A DNA stretch of 64,000 nt from BS750m-G62 sp046483505 (GTDB lineage: Bacteria > Planctomycetota > Phycisphaerae > FEN-1346): assembly GCA_046483505.1 (NCBI GenBank), contig JAWODB010000123.1, forward strand, positions 11,833 through 75,832. Direction: 5' to 3'. A program made the translations under genes and the position numbers. The notes beneath the pieces are model-generated. The model was not told the DNA's origin. It saw only the letters and a program-made list of their open reading frames with translations, and did no database searches. Below are positions 1-9,073 of the stretch, piece by piece (positions within the stretch are counted from its first letter, which is position 1; the number at the start of each line of letters is the position of its first letter).

Positions 1-805
1 CCTTCCAGTGGAAATCGACCCGCACCTGGGCGTTGAACCGCAGGTCCATCGGCCGGAGCCGCTCGAGCAGGTCGCGGCTCCAGGCCCGGTCCGTCGTGAA
101 GTTGTCGTCGTAGAAGAACATCCGCTGGAAGCCGCGGGCGGCGTACTGCTGAATGTCGGCGTGGACCTTGTCCACCGACTGCCGCCGCACCCGCCGGCCG
201 AACATCCGCGTCACGGTGCAGTACTCGCACCCGAACGGGCACCCGCGGGAGGTCATGACGGGCAGTTCGTAGTACTCGCGTCGGCGGCACTCGGCCAGCA
301 GCGACTCGAACCCGTGCATGAGCCCGTGGTTGAGCGTCGGCAGCGTATCCAGATCTTCCACCGGGTCGCCGCGAACCACGCCCCGCCGGATGCGGCCGGC
401 GGCGATGTCCTCGATGACCGACTCCGCCTCGCCCTGGACGACCACGTCGCCGTGCTGCCGGGCCTCCTCCGGGCGGAAGGTCGCGTGGACCCCGCCGAAC
501 GCCAGCGTCACGGCCGGGCACCGCTCACGGATGGCGTCGGCGATCTGGTACCCCCGGTTGGCCGTCGGCGTCATGATGCTGATGCCCACGACGTCGGCCT
601 CGCAGAGGTCCTCCATGATCTCCGGGTCCTCCAGAACCGGCCCGGAGAGGTTCTCGTTGTAGACCGCCACGTCGTAGCCGCGCTGCTCCAGCAGCGAGGC
701 CAGCGTGATGGGGCCGAGCAGCGGCCACTTGCGAATCCAGGCATTGAACGGCCGTCCCGGCCGCCCGCTCGGCTCGATGAACCGGATCGTTCGCGTCTTC
801 GACAT
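1..805 (-). CDS. B12-binding domain radical SAM protein, partial (3' end outside window)
   Basis: The first 268 residues are present; the gene runs off the left edge. The N-terminal 130 residues look like a cobalamin-binding Rossmann domain of the kind found in class B radical SAM enzymes (VVGISIMTPTANRG at about 72-85, GGVHATFRPEEA at about 104-115). A radical SAM cluster motif CPFGCEYC follows at residues 189-196, with Cys189, Cys193 and Cys196 placed to bind a 4Fe-4S cluster. Such proteins do methylations, ring rearrangements or lipid/hopanoid modifications; the substrate cannot be told. The ATG start lies just after a purine-rich stretch (GAAGGGAAGAAAAGG). It is divergent from the lipoprotein gene at 1120. 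Confidence 0.88.
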   Translation of the reverse strand, partial: MSKTRTIRFIEPSGRPGRPFNAWIRKWPLLGPITLASLLEQRGYDVAVYNENLSGPVLEDPEIMEDLCEADVVGISIMTPTANRGYQIADAIRERCPAVTLAFGGVHATFRPEEARQHGDVVVQGEAESVIEDIAAGRIRRGVVRGDPVEDLDTLPTLNHGLMHGFESLLAECRRREYYELPVMTSRGCPFGCEYCTVTRMFGRRVRRQSVDKVHADIQQYAARGFQRMFFYDDNFTTDRAWSRDLLERLRPMDLRFNAQVRVDFHWK

Positions 806-1119
806 AGGCCTTTTCTTCCCTTCTCACAGACCCTGGACAGTGGAGGACCTGGCCATCCGCAGCGACCACCGGCGCAACGTACCCTCCGGGCGCGCGCTGC
901 CCGCTGCGTCCGATACGACGCACCCGCTACGCACGTACCATACCGCGCAGGCACAGGCCGATTCCACCCGAAACCAAGTTTCGCCCCCACACGCCGGGAT
1001 ACACGACGTGACGAGGGCAACCGTTGCAATGCGCGCGGGCCTGTGTTTCAATGGAGTCGGGCGGCCGGCTGCGCATGCGGTCCGGCCGGGAACGTGCGAA
1101 CCCGAAAGGAGACACCCCG
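806..1119. other. Divergent intergenic region, no gene seen
   Basis: About 314 bases separate two divergent genes and should hold both promoters. The only candidate I see is on the plus strand: TTGCAA (1024-1029), a 17-nt spacer and TTCAAT (1047-1052), a weak -10. Long open frames cross this region on both strands, but they are GC-driven shadows with no domain content. Confidence 0.4.
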
Positions 1120-2241
1120 ATGGCCTCGCCTGCCCCGCGTACCCGCCGTCCGGCCGGCTTCGCCGGCCCGATCCTCCTGGCGCTCGGCGTCCTGCTGGCC
1201 GGCTGCGGCGAAGGGCCGGCCCCCGAACCGCCCGAAGGCGCGGAGCCGGCCGACGCCGAGACCGACCTCCTCCAGCCCACCATCGCCGTCAAACTCCCGG
1301 AGAAATACAACACGCCGGACGGCATGGCCCTGGCGCCGGACGGCACCATCGTCCTCTCGTGCCCGAACTTCAACGACCCCTCCCATCCCGCGGTGATGCT
1401 GCGGATCGACGAGAACGACCTGGTGAGCGAGATCATCGCCCTGCCCGTCCACCCCGAGACGAAACGCGTCGGGCCGCTCGGCGTGGCCATCGGGCCGGAA
1501 GGGCACCTGTACGTCGCCGACACCCAGGCCGACTGGGCCGAGACGCCGTCCTCCCGCCTCCTGCGCGTCGTCATGGAGAACGGCCAGGCCGTCCGCTGCG
1601 AGACGCTCGTCGAGGGGTTCGTCCAGTCCAACGCCGTCTCCATCCACGGCGGCCAGGTGTACGTGACGGAGACGAAACTGAAACCCGACGCCACGCCCCT
1701 CGTCAGCGGGGTGTACCGCTTCAAACTGGCGGACCTCGATCCGGCCAATCCCGTCCAACTGAAGCCCGCCGGCGCCGACCCGCACCTCGTGACGACCTGC
1801 GAGACGCAGAATCCCGACCGGCGCATCGGCGCCAACGGCATGGGCTTCGACGCCGACGGCAACCTCTACTACTGCAACTTCGGCGACGCCGAGATCCTCA
1901 AAGTAACGTTTAACGCGAACGGCGAGGTCGCCTCGCAGACCGTCTTCGCGAAGGGCGGCGGCATGACGTCGACCGACGGCATCAAGGTCGACCCCGACAC
2001 CGGCGACATCTACGTGGCCGACTTCGACGGCAACGCCGTCCACCGCGTCGACGGTGAGACCGGCGAGGTCACGACGCTGGCCAGGAACGGCAACACGACC
2101 GGCGCCGGTGGCGAACTCGATACGCCCAGCGAGGTGTGCCTCCGCGGTCGGCGGCTGTACGTCTCGAACATCGATTTGCCGTTCCGCGATAACGAATACG
2201 ACGCGCCTCACACGATCTCGGTCATCGAACTGCCGGAGTGA
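1120..2241 (+). CDS. NHL/SMP-30-like beta-propeller lipoprotein
   Basis: 373-residue exported protein. The ATG at 1120 is preceded by AAAGGAGA and gives a lipoprotein signal peptide ending LLAGC (Cys29); a longer frame upstream has no ribosome site. The mature part has repeated propeller blades of the NHL/gluconolactonase type: GVAIGPEGHLYVADT, GANGMGFDADGNLYYCNFGD and GIKVDPDTGDIYVADFDG. Relatives include SMP-30 lactonases and non-enzymatic sugar- or ligand-binding propellers. I cannot see a clear metal triad, so enzyme activity is not claimed. It lies 167 bases upstream of the HzsA-related gene on the same strand, separated by three palindromes. Confidence 0.8.
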   Translation: MASPAPRTRRPAGFAGPILLALGVLLAGCGEGPAPEPPEGAEPADAETDLLQPTIAVKLPEKYNTPDGMALAPDGTIVLSCPNFNDPSHPAVMLRIDENDLVSEIIALPVHPETKRVGPLGVAIGPEGHLYVADTQADWAETPSSRLLRVVMENGQAVRCETLVEGFVQSNAVSIHGGQVYVTETKLKPDATPLVSGVYRFKLADLDPANPVQLKPAGADPHLVTTCETQNPDRRIGANGMGFDADGNLYYCNFGDAEILKVTFNANGEVASQTVFAKGGGMTSTDGIKVDPDTGDIYVADFDGNAVHRVDGETGEVTTLARNGNTTGAGGELDTPSEVCLRGRRLYVSNIDLPFRDNEYDAPHTISVIELPE

Positions 2242-2256
2242 ACTGACAACGAAATG

Positions 2257-2390
2257 GGCGCGGTGGGTCTCCGTACCCACCGCGCCGAACGAGAAAGCGA
2301 GTGCAGAAGCGAGAATCGCGCGGCGGGTGCGGAGACCCGCCGCGCCCGAGAGAAAATTCCCGCGCGGTGGGTCGCCCGACCCGCCGCGCC
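2257..2390. repeat. Three GC palindromes, repeat family C
   Basis: Three imperfect palindromes of about 30 bases lie at 2257-2286, 2317-2346 and 2361-2390. Each reads GCGCGGYGGGTC, a variable centre, then GACCCGCCGCGCC or its close variant. They fill the gap between two co-directional genes and could end or dampen transcription, although there is no T-run. Longer family members lie at 11855-11903 and 15993-16044. Confidence 0.75.
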
Positions 2391-2408
2391 CAACGCCTGG
2401 ATCAGTCC

Positions 2409-5321
2409 ATGAAACGCGCCGAACAAGCCGCGTTGGCATGCGCCGTCCTGCTGCCCCTCCTCCTCCTGACGGCGGCGGGCGCCGGGCACACGGCGCATGA
2501 CGACGCCGCCGTCATCACGGTCAAGGGCGACAAGCCGCTCCATGCCTCGACGCTGCGCGAGGGCGGCCGCATCAGCACCAACCGCGCGTACACCTTCACC
2601 CGCGTTCCGGAGGCGCTGCGCGGCCTCGCCTCGACGGTCAACCAGCACAAGAACCCCGCCACCCTGACGGTAACGGCCGAGACCGACGGGGCTGTGTACA
2701 CCTGCTTCGGCGAGGGGGACGCCGGCGATGCGTCGTCTCAGCCCACGCCCGCCTCGCTGAACCTGGACGGCGCGTGGGCCGAGGCCGGTCGTATGGTCGC
2801 CGTCGTGGGCGGCCGGGCGTACGGCTGGACCATCTATCGCACGCGGATGAAGGCCGGCCAGGTGCTCACCGTCCCGCCGGGCAACCGGTGGGGGGCGGCC
2901 GTCCTGGCCCGCGAGATCCGCGGGCTGGACACGGTGGCGGCCCGTCCCGGCGAGGGGCCTCCCCTGCCGGCCGACCTGTCCGACGCCCACGCCGCCGAGC
3001 GGGAAGCGTGGGCGCGGCCGGACCTCGCCGACGAGGCCCGCCGTCGCTGGCACGAACTGGCGCGGCAACTCGGCGACCGCACGTGGTTCAAGCGGATTGC
3101 GGGCCAGGCGTACCATCCGGCGGCGCTCGTTCGCGACGGCGACCGCGACCCCGTGGACGTCCTGCTCCGCCGCACGACCGCCCTGCTCCGCCGCCTGCGC
3201 GAGATGCCGGAGGCGCCGGACCTTTCGGAAGCCGCGGACGAACTCGCCGGCCTTCGACGGCGCGCCGCCAAGGTCGACCCGGCCAGGACCGCGGAACGCT
3301 ACCGCCTGTTCCACGAGGCGATGCGCCTGAGGCGGCGCGTCGCCCTCGCCAATCCGCTGCTCGACGTCGACCGCATCCTGTTCGTCCAGCGGCACGACGC
3401 CGGCGGGCCGTTCCACATGTGCGACCAGTACTACGGGTGCAACGCCCGGCCGGGCGGCGGCCTGTTCGTCCTGGAGGACGCCTTCGGCGCCGAGCCGCAC
3501 CTGCGCAACCTCCTGGCCGACGCCGCCGTCGAAAACGGCCGCCTGGAGGGCCGGCGGCTGGAGGGCGGCTCGTTCCTTTCCCCCGAACTCTCGTTCGACG
3601 GCCGGACCGTCTATTTCGCCTGGACCCAGGCCCAGGCCAAAAAGACCTATACGTGGACACCCGAGTGCTGCTACCACGTCTTCAAGGTGAACGCAGACGG
3701 GACCGGCCTGCGGCAACTCACCGACGGGCCGTGGGACGACTTCGACCCGTGCGTCCTGCCGTCCGGGCGCGTCGCCTTCATCAGCCTCCGCCGCGGCGGG
3801 TATCTGCGGTGCGGCCGGCACTGCCCCACCTACACCCTGCACTCGATGGAGCCGGACGGCTCGGACATCGTCCCGCTCTCCTACCACGAGACGCACGAGT
3901 GGCACCCCAGCGTCGATCGCTTCGGCCGCATCGTCTACACGCGGTGGGACTACGTGGACCGCGACACGAACGTGGCCCATCATATCTGGACGTGTTATCC
4001 CGACGGCCGCGACCCCAGGTCGATGCACGGCAACTACCCGCTGGAGCGCGGCAGCCGGCCGTGGATGGAGATGACCATCCGGGCCGTGCCCGGCTCGCTC
4101 CGGTACATCGCCACGACGGGGGCCCACCACGGGCACGCGTTCGGGTCGCTCGTGCTGATCGACCAGTCGTACGAGGACGACCGCGCGATGTCGCAACTCT
4201 CGCGGCTGACGCCGGAGGTCCGTTTCCCGGAGGCCGAGGGCGACATCCGCCGGCACATGATCTTCGCCACCCCGTGGCCCCTCGCCGAGGACTTCTGGCT
4301 CTCGGCCTACGACCCGGCGGCGAAGCGGCACGGCCTTTACCTGGCCGATGCGTTCGGCAACCGGACGCTTCTGTACCGCGATGCGTCGATTCCTTCCCTG
4401 AGCCCGATCCCGCTGGGCGCGCGGCCCCGGCCGCCCGTCATCCCGACCGAGACGACGCAGACGGTGCGGGGCCGGCGGAAGTTCGGCGAGCGCCGCGCCA
4501 CCGTCGCCGTCATGGACATGTACGACAGCGATTTCCAGTGGCCGGAAGGTGCCAAGGTCGACCGCCTCCGCATCGTCCAACTGCTCCCCAAGAGCACGCC
4601 CCCGCCGGACAAGCCGCGCATCGGCGTCGCCCGCCAGTCCAGCGCCCGGGCGTCGCTCGGCACCGTGCCGGTCGAGGCGGACGGCAGCGTCCACTTCGAG
4701 GCCCCCGTGGGCGTGCCCATCTACTTCCAGGCGCTGGACGAGCGGGGCATGGCCATCCAGTCGATGCGGTCCGTCACGTACGTGCACCCCGGCGAGCGAC
4801 TCGTCTGCCAGGGCTGCCACGAGCCGAAACGGCGGCAGCGTCGGCCCGGCGGCCGCCTGCCCGTCGCGCTCAGGCGGGCGCCCTCCCCCATCCGGCCCGA
4901 CCCGGACGGCGCCGACCCGTTCAACTACGTCCGCCTCGTCCAGCCCGTCCTCGATACGCACTGCGTGGCGTGCCACAAGGAGAAGAAGGCGGTGGACCTC
5001 ACGGGCGAGCCCGGCGGCAAGTACGGGTGGACCCGTTCCTACGCCAACCTCGCGGAGGCGTTCGGGTTCTACTTCCACGTCTACAACGGCTCGATCAAGG
5101 CGGGCGTGCACGGCGGGAGCCGGACCGTGCCCGGCAAGTTCGGGGCGCGGGCGTCGCGGCTGCTCGAGTACCTCGGTCCGGCCCATTACGGCGTGGACCT
5201 GCCGCCGGAGGCCTTCCGGCGCGTCGCCCTGTGGCTGGACCTGAACAGCGAGTTCTACGGCGCGTACGAGCAAACGGACGAGCAGGCGCGGGGCCAGGTG
5301 GTCGAGCCGAGCCTGGAGTGA
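2409..5321 (+). CDS. HzsA-related c-type cytochrome with TolB-like propeller
   Basis: 970-residue exported protein. The ATG at 2409 begins a typical signal peptide (hydrophobic stretch at residues 8-24); the frame upstream runs through the palindromes and is not used. The middle part has TolB/propeller-type segments (YHVFKVNADGTGLRQLTDG, HPSVDRFGRIVYTRWDYVD). Two heme c motifs follow near the end, CQGCH at 800-804 and CVACH at 852-856. The fold resembles the alpha subunit of anammox hydrazine synthase, but planctomycetes hold many such proteins without anammox. I therefore infer a periplasmic electron-transfer or oxidoreductase role and not hydrazine synthesis. A diverged paralog lies at 32135-34957. 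Confidence 0.85.
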   Translation: MKRAEQAALACAVLLPLLLLTAAGAGHTAHDDAAVITVKGDKPLHASTLREGGRISTNRAYTFTRVPEALRGLASTVNQHKNPATLTVTAETDGAVYTCFGEGDAGDASSQPTPASLNLDGAWAEAGRMVAVVGGRAYGWTIYRTRMKAGQVLTVPPGNRWGAAVLAREIRGLDTVAARPGEGPPLPADLSDAHAAEREAWARPDLADEARRRWHELARQLGDRTWFKRIAGQAYHPAALVRDGDRDPVDVLLRRTTALLRRLREMPEAPDLSEAADELAGLRRRAAKVDPARTAERYRLFHEAMRLRRRVALANPLLDVDRILFVQRHDAGGPFHMCDQYYGCNARPGGGLFVLEDAFGAEPHLRNLLADAAVENGRLEGRRLEGGSFLSPELSFDGRTVYFAWTQAQAKKTYTWTPECCYHVFKVNADGTGLRQLTDGPWDDFDPCVLPSGRVAFISLRRGGYLRCGRHCPTYTLHSMEPDGSDIVPLSYHETHEWHPSVDRFGRIVYTRWDYVDRDTNVAHHIWTCYPDGRDPRSMHGNYPLERGSRPWMEMTIRAVPGSLRYIATTGAHHGHAFGSLVLIDQSYEDDRAMSQLSRLTPEVRFPEAEGDIRRHMIFATPWPLAEDFWLSAYDPAAKRHGLYLADAFGNRTLLYRDASIPSLSPIPLGARPRPPVIPTETTQTVRGRRKFGERRATVAVMDMYDSDFQWPEGAKVDRLRIVQLLPKSTPPPDKPRIGVARQSSARASLGTVPVEADGSVHFEAPVGVPIYFQALDERGMAIQSMRSVTYVHPGERLVCQGCHEPKRRQRRPGGRLPVALRRAPSPIRPDPDGADPFNYVRLVQPVLDTHCVACHKEKKAVDLTGEPGGKYGWTRSYANLAEAFGFYFHVYNGSIKAGVHGGSRTVPGKFGARASRLLEYLGPAHYGVDLPPEAFRRVALWLDLNSEFYGAYEQTDEQARGQVVEPSLE

Positions 5322-5338
5322 GTCGCTGCGCTCCTCAC

Positions 5339-5486
5339 GCGGCAAGCCTCAAGCCGCAGGCTCCAAGCCAAAGACGGCGCCGTTCGAGCCGGCCGCGGAA
5401 GTGGCCGGTCATCTCCATCCGCATGGTACGCATCGCGCCGCCATCGTCGTTGTTCGGCTTGCGGCTTGCGGCTTGAGGCTTGCCGC
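5339..5486. repeat. 20-bp perfect inverted repeat between convergent genes
   Basis: GCGGCAAGCCTCAAGCCGCA at 5339-5358 is repeated exactly in reverse complement at 5467-5486. The pair frames the gap between the 3' end of the HzsA-related gene and the 3' end of the opposing symporter gene. A transcript from either side could fold into the stem, so a bidirectional 3'-end function is plausible. The same GGCTTG-type words occur in bulk at 36430-36660. Confidence 0.75.
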
Positions 5487-5497
5487 TGGCAGCCGCC

Positions 5498-7189
5498 TTA
5501 CTGCGTCAGCCAGTAGAACCCGCCGATCATCGCCGCCACCAGCGCCCATCCGACCGCGAAGCCGATGAGAGACGTGCGGGTCGGCACGGGAATCTCCAGG
5601 CCGCCCCACTCCACGAGCACCCGCCGCGGCGCCGGCGGCGTGCCGGCCGGCAGGGTGCACGGTTCCTCGACCTCCTCGCCCGGCGCGACGGGCGTCCGCG
5701 TCAGGGCGTAATAGTGGTCCAGTTGCGCCTTCGGCACCGGCCGCGTCAGGAGGCTGACGAGGACGCCCGCCAGCGTGCCCGCCCCCAGGTAGGCGACCAT
5801 CTGCCACGGCAGGACCATCTCGGCCACGCCCGATTCGGTGCGGCGGACGAGGCCGAGCGTCAGGTTCACGCCGGTGCCCTCCAGCGCCTCGATGAGGCCG
5901 GTCCAGTACGAGACGGCGAGCAGGACGGCGAAGCCGACGAGGGTGGCGGCCCAGGCCCCGGCGGTCGTGGTCCGCCGCCAGAACAGGCCCAGCCAGAAGG
6001 CGATGCCGATGGTCGGCGAGATCTTCCAGAACCATTCCAGCCCCCGGACGACGCTGGGCAGCAGGAATGCCACCAGCACGCCGCCCGCCACGACGGCCAG
6101 CGCCACGCCCCGGCCCACGGCCAGGTAGTGGCGGTCCGCCTTGCCCGACCGCAGCGGCTTGTAGATGTTTTCCGTAAAGAGGGCCGAGGAGGCGATCATG
6201 AACGAGTCGCACGAACTCATCACGCTCGCGAGCAGCGCCGCCAGGAACACGCCCAGCAGGCCGGGGAGGATGCGCGGCAGGAAATCGGCCGCCATCACGC
6301 CGTACACCTCGTCCGGGTGCACGTCCCGGCCGGCGAGGTACGCCACGGCCGCCAGGCCCGTCAGGCACCACGCCATCGTGCAGATGCGTTTGATGAAGTT
6401 GCCGCCCATCCATCCGACGCGGCCCTCCATCTCGGTCTTGCCCGCCGCACAGTTCCCCATCGTGTGCGGCTGGGTGACGATGCCGACGAGGGCGTTGACG
6501 GCGATCATCACGATATAAAAGACGCCGATGTCCCCCGGCGCGACGAGCGAAAACATCTTCGCGTCGGCGATGCGCTCGTGCAGGCCCGCCATGCCGCCCA
6601 CGGCGTCGAGCACGAACGGCAGGAGGAGGAACGAAAAGAGGACCGTCAGGATGCCCTGGACGAAGTCCGTGATGATGGCGGCACTCAGGCCGCCCGCCAC
6701 GCCGTACGTCACGAACATGACGGTCATGGCGGCAATGGCGATCCCGGCGGGGATGCCCGTGCTGGCCTCGATGACCGCGCCGCTCCCCTTCAGCATGACG
6801 CCGATGTTCACGCTCAACTGGAGCATGCCGATGACCGCGAAGAGGCCGGCCACGCTGCGGTCGTAACGGGCGGCGAAGACGTCGCCCGTCGTGATCGCCC
6901 GGAACCGCCGCATCACCGGCGCGATGAGCCAGTAGAACGGCGTGCAGAAGAGCCACAGCCACTGGTACCAGATGCCGCTCAGCCCGTTCGTGTACGTCTT
7001 GGAGGCCACGCTGACGGCCTGGTCGGAGTGCGTGCCCGTCCCGAACGCATGCGTGATCATCATGACCTTGCCGAAGCGGCGCGGCATGAAGTAGTCGCTC
7101 ATCCGGTGGACGAGGCGGGCGGCGTAGATGCCGAGGCCCGTGATGAGCGCCAGGTACAGGACGAGGCAGACGATGTCGGCGGCGGCCAT
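5498..7189 (-). CDS. Sodium:solute symporter family (SSF) transporter
   Basis: 563-residue membrane protein with about 13 hydrophobic helices, the usual size for the SSS family. It starts with an extracytoplasmic N-terminus and first helix (IVCLVLYLALITGLGIYAAR), then the conserved YFMPRRFGK segment. The early core GIWYQWLWLFCTPFYWL and the GVAGGLSAAIITDFVQG segment match the core of sodium-coupled sugar, proline or carboxylate carriers. The substrate cannot be predicted. It lies downstream of, and on the same strand as, the GH28 gene, 124 bases away with a family A palindrome between. This suggests uptake of a product of polysaccharide breakdown. Confidence 0.9.
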   Translation of the reverse strand: MAAADIVCLVLYLALITGLGIYAARLVHRMSDYFMPRRFGKVMMITHAFGTGTHSDQAVSVASKTYTNGLSGIWYQWLWLFCTPFYWLIAPVMRRFRAITTGDVFAARYDRSVAGLFAVIGMLQLSVNIGVMLKGSGAVIEASTGIPAGIAIAAMTVMFVTYGVAGGLSAAIITDFVQGILTVLFSFLLLPFVLDAVGGMAGLHERIADAKMFSLVAPGDIGVFYIVMIAVNALVGIVTQPHTMGNCAAGKTEMEGRVGWMGGNFIKRICTMAWCLTGLAAVAYLAGRDVHPDEVYGVMAADFLPRILPGLLGVFLAALLASVMSSCDSFMIASSALFTENIYKPLRSGKADRHYLAVGRGVALAVVAGGVLVAFLLPSVVRGLEWFWKISPTIGIAFWLGLFWRRTTTAGAWAATLVGFAVLLAVSYWTGLIEALEGTGVNLTLGLVRRTESGVAEMVLPWQMVAYLGAGTLAGVLVSLLTRPVPKAQLDHYYALTRTPVAPGEEVEEPCTLPAGTPPAPRRVLVEWGGLEIPVPTRTSLIGFAVGWALVAAMIGGFYWLTQ

Positions 7190-7231
7190 GCGGCATCCTC
7201 GCGTTAATGTGTTTTCCGGTACGGCAACGGC

Positions 7232-7258
7232 GCGCGGCCCGCAAGCGGGCCGGCGAAC
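7232..7258 (+). repeat. Palindromic repeat family A, copy 1
   Basis: Core CGGCCCGCAAGCGGGCCG is an 8-bp stem with an AA loop, followed by GCGAACAC. It lies between the GH28 stop and the symporter start. Other copies are at 18862, 21223, 24496 and 25106, all in the same orientation in the window. Confidence 0.8.
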
Positions 7259-7313
7259 ACGGGCGTCGTCCCGCAGGTCTTACCGTGTCGCCGGTTCGCA
7301 ACTCCCGCAGGGC

Positions 7314-8894
7314 CTACGGTGCCGCGAGGTCGTGCGTCGCGACGCCACGCCGCACGGCCTCCGGCACCTTCGGGCCGACATCGACCGGCCGGTCGGCCTC
7401 CATCAGGTCGTTGCCGGTCAGGGTGATGCGGCCCGTTTCCGGGCCCTCCAGGCGGAGGAACGTGCCGGCGGTGCGCGGGACGCAGCCCGTGACGAAGGCC
7501 CGAGCCACGTTCGTCATAAGGACGACGGGGGCCGCGTCCTTCGGCTGCGGCGGCGTCTCCAGATCCTCGATCCGCACGTCGCGGACGTCGTCCAGGACGA
7601 CGGCGTGGCGCAGGTCCGGCTGCTCGGTCGCGAGGCGGACGTTCCGCAGCCGGAGCCCCCGCACGTGCCGGGCGTAGAGGCCGCAGGCCGGCAGGCGGCC
7701 GAACATGTTGAACTCCGGGTAGGCCGACGGCTTCTCGGGCACCTCGCGGGCGGCGTCGTCGCGCGTGCCGCCCCCGGCGAAGACCAGGTGCACGTCCTCC
7801 AGGCTCACGTTCTCGATGCATTGGCCGGGCAGGCCCGCGATCGCGCAGCCCGTCGGCCCCGCACCGGTGGCGCGGATATGACTGATGGAGATGTTCCGCA
7901 CCGTGCCGGCACCGGGCCGCTCCATGTCCTTCTTGAACGGCCGGGCGCGGTTGCCCAGGCGGACGAACACCGGCGCCCCCACGCCGCGCATCGTCAGGCC
8001 CGAGACGACGATGCCGTCCATCGTCCCGCCGTCAACGATCTCGAGGGCCACGCCCGCCAGCCGCGTGTCGTACACCGCGCAGCCGGTGATGGCGACGTTC
8101 TCGAAGCCCCCGTTCGACTCGGTGCCCATCTTCAGGGCGTTGCACGTGCTGCGCAGGACGCACCCGGTGATGGTCACGTCGCGGCACGGACGGTCGGCAG
8201 TACTCTTCAGGACGATGGCATCGTCGCCGGAATCGACGCGGCAGTTGGCGACGACGACGCGCCGGCAGCAGTCGATGTCGATCCCGTCGTTATTGTGGTT
8301 CGCGTGGCTCGTCACGGTCACGCCGCGGATGGTGAGGCCGTCGCACGCCAGGTAGTGCTGGACCCACATCGGCGAGTCGCGGAACGTCAGGCCCTCGACG
8401 CGGACCTCGCGGCAGCCGATCATGCGGACCAGGTACGGCCGCCGCTTGTAGGGCCCGGAGAACCGCTTCCCCTGCCCGTCGATGACGCCGCGGCCGACGA
8501 GGCCGACGTTCTCCGCTCCCTCGGCGTAGATGAGGCTCTTGTTCGTGTAGTTATCGGTGTACGAGCGGAACGCGGGGGCGGTCTCCGGGTAATCGTCGAG
8601 GTCGTCGCTGGCGAGGAGGGTGGCCCCGGCCGCCAGGTCCAGCACGACGCCGCTTTTCAGGACGATCGTGCCGCTGCGGTACGTGCCGGGGGGAAACCGG
8701 ACGCTGCCGCCGCCGGCTTCGGCGCAGGCGTCGACGGCCTTCTGGATGGCGCGGGTGCAGAGGGTTTGACCGTCGGGTACGGCGCCGGCCTCGCGGACGT
8801 CGACGACGCGACCGGAGGCCTCGGCAGCCGCCGCTGCGACAGCCGCGCCCGCCACGACCCATCCCACTGCCGCCCAGATGGCCGCCTGCCGCAT
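7314..8894 (-). CDS. Glycoside hydrolase family 28 (polygalacturonase-like)
   Basis: 526 residues with a cleavable signal peptide. The ATG at 8894 follows AAAGGGGA; the longer upstream frame has no ribosome site. Residues 29-120 carry the usual opening of GH28 enzymes (AIQKAVDACAEAGGGSVRFP, then GTYRSGTIVLKSGVVL). A right-handed parallel beta-helix follows, with the catalytic motifs NNDGID (201-206) and SGDDAI (222-227), so Asp203, Asp224 and Asp225 are present. The usual GHG motif is replaced by CNALKMGTES, as in some rhamnogalacturonan- or exo-acting members. It probably cleaves a pectic or other uronate polymer outside the cytoplasm, with the symporter just downstream taking up product. 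Confidence 0.87.
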   Translation of the reverse strand: MRQAAIWAAVGWVVAGAAVAAAAAEASGRVVDVREAGAVPDGQTLCTRAIQKAVDACAEAGGGSVRFPPGTYRSGTIVLKSGVVLDLAAGATLLASDDLDDYPETAPAFRSYTDNYTNKSLIYAEGAENVGLVGRGVIDGQGKRFSGPYKRRPYLVRMIGCREVRVEGLTFRDSPMWVQHYLACDGLTIRGVTVTSHANHNNDGIDIDCCRRVVVANCRVDSGDDAIVLKSTADRPCRDVTITGCVLRSTCNALKMGTESNGGFENVAITGCAVYDTRLAGVALEIVDGGTMDGIVVSGLTMRGVGAPVFVRLGNRARPFKKDMERPGAGTVRNISISHIRATGAGPTGCAIAGLPGQCIENVSLEDVHLVFAGGGTRDDAAREVPEKPSAYPEFNMFGRLPACGLYARHVRGLRLRNVRLATEQPDLRHAVVLDDVRDVRIEDLETPPQPKDAAPVVLMTNVARAFVTGCVPRTAGTFLRLEGPETGRITLTGNDLMEADRPVDVGPKVPEAVRRGVATHDLAAP

Positions 8895-9073
8895 GACCGG
8901 TCCCCTTTCCCGACGAGGTGCACGCACGATTGTAGGGAGCCGGCGGCCGGCCGCAAGCGCTTCCGCGAGAGGACGTGGCTTTGGCTGGACCCTTGACATT
9001 GCGGCCCGTCTGCCGCACCCTGAATGGGTGAGAAGGGCGCCGGTGCGGCGCACCGGCCGCCAGGGAGACTCCC

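Noticed and set aside
8..1396. 462-codon plus-strand frame at the window start
   Set aside because: It is antisense to the radical SAM gene, whose CPFGCEYC motif and B12 domain are clear, and then overlaps the lipoprotein gene.
2208..5345. 1045-codon minus-strand frame antisense to the HzsA-related gene
   Set aside because: Its sequence is Arg/Gly/Val/Leu-rich without domains, while the opposite strand has heme motifs, a signal peptide and propeller motifs. High GC keeps antisense frames open.
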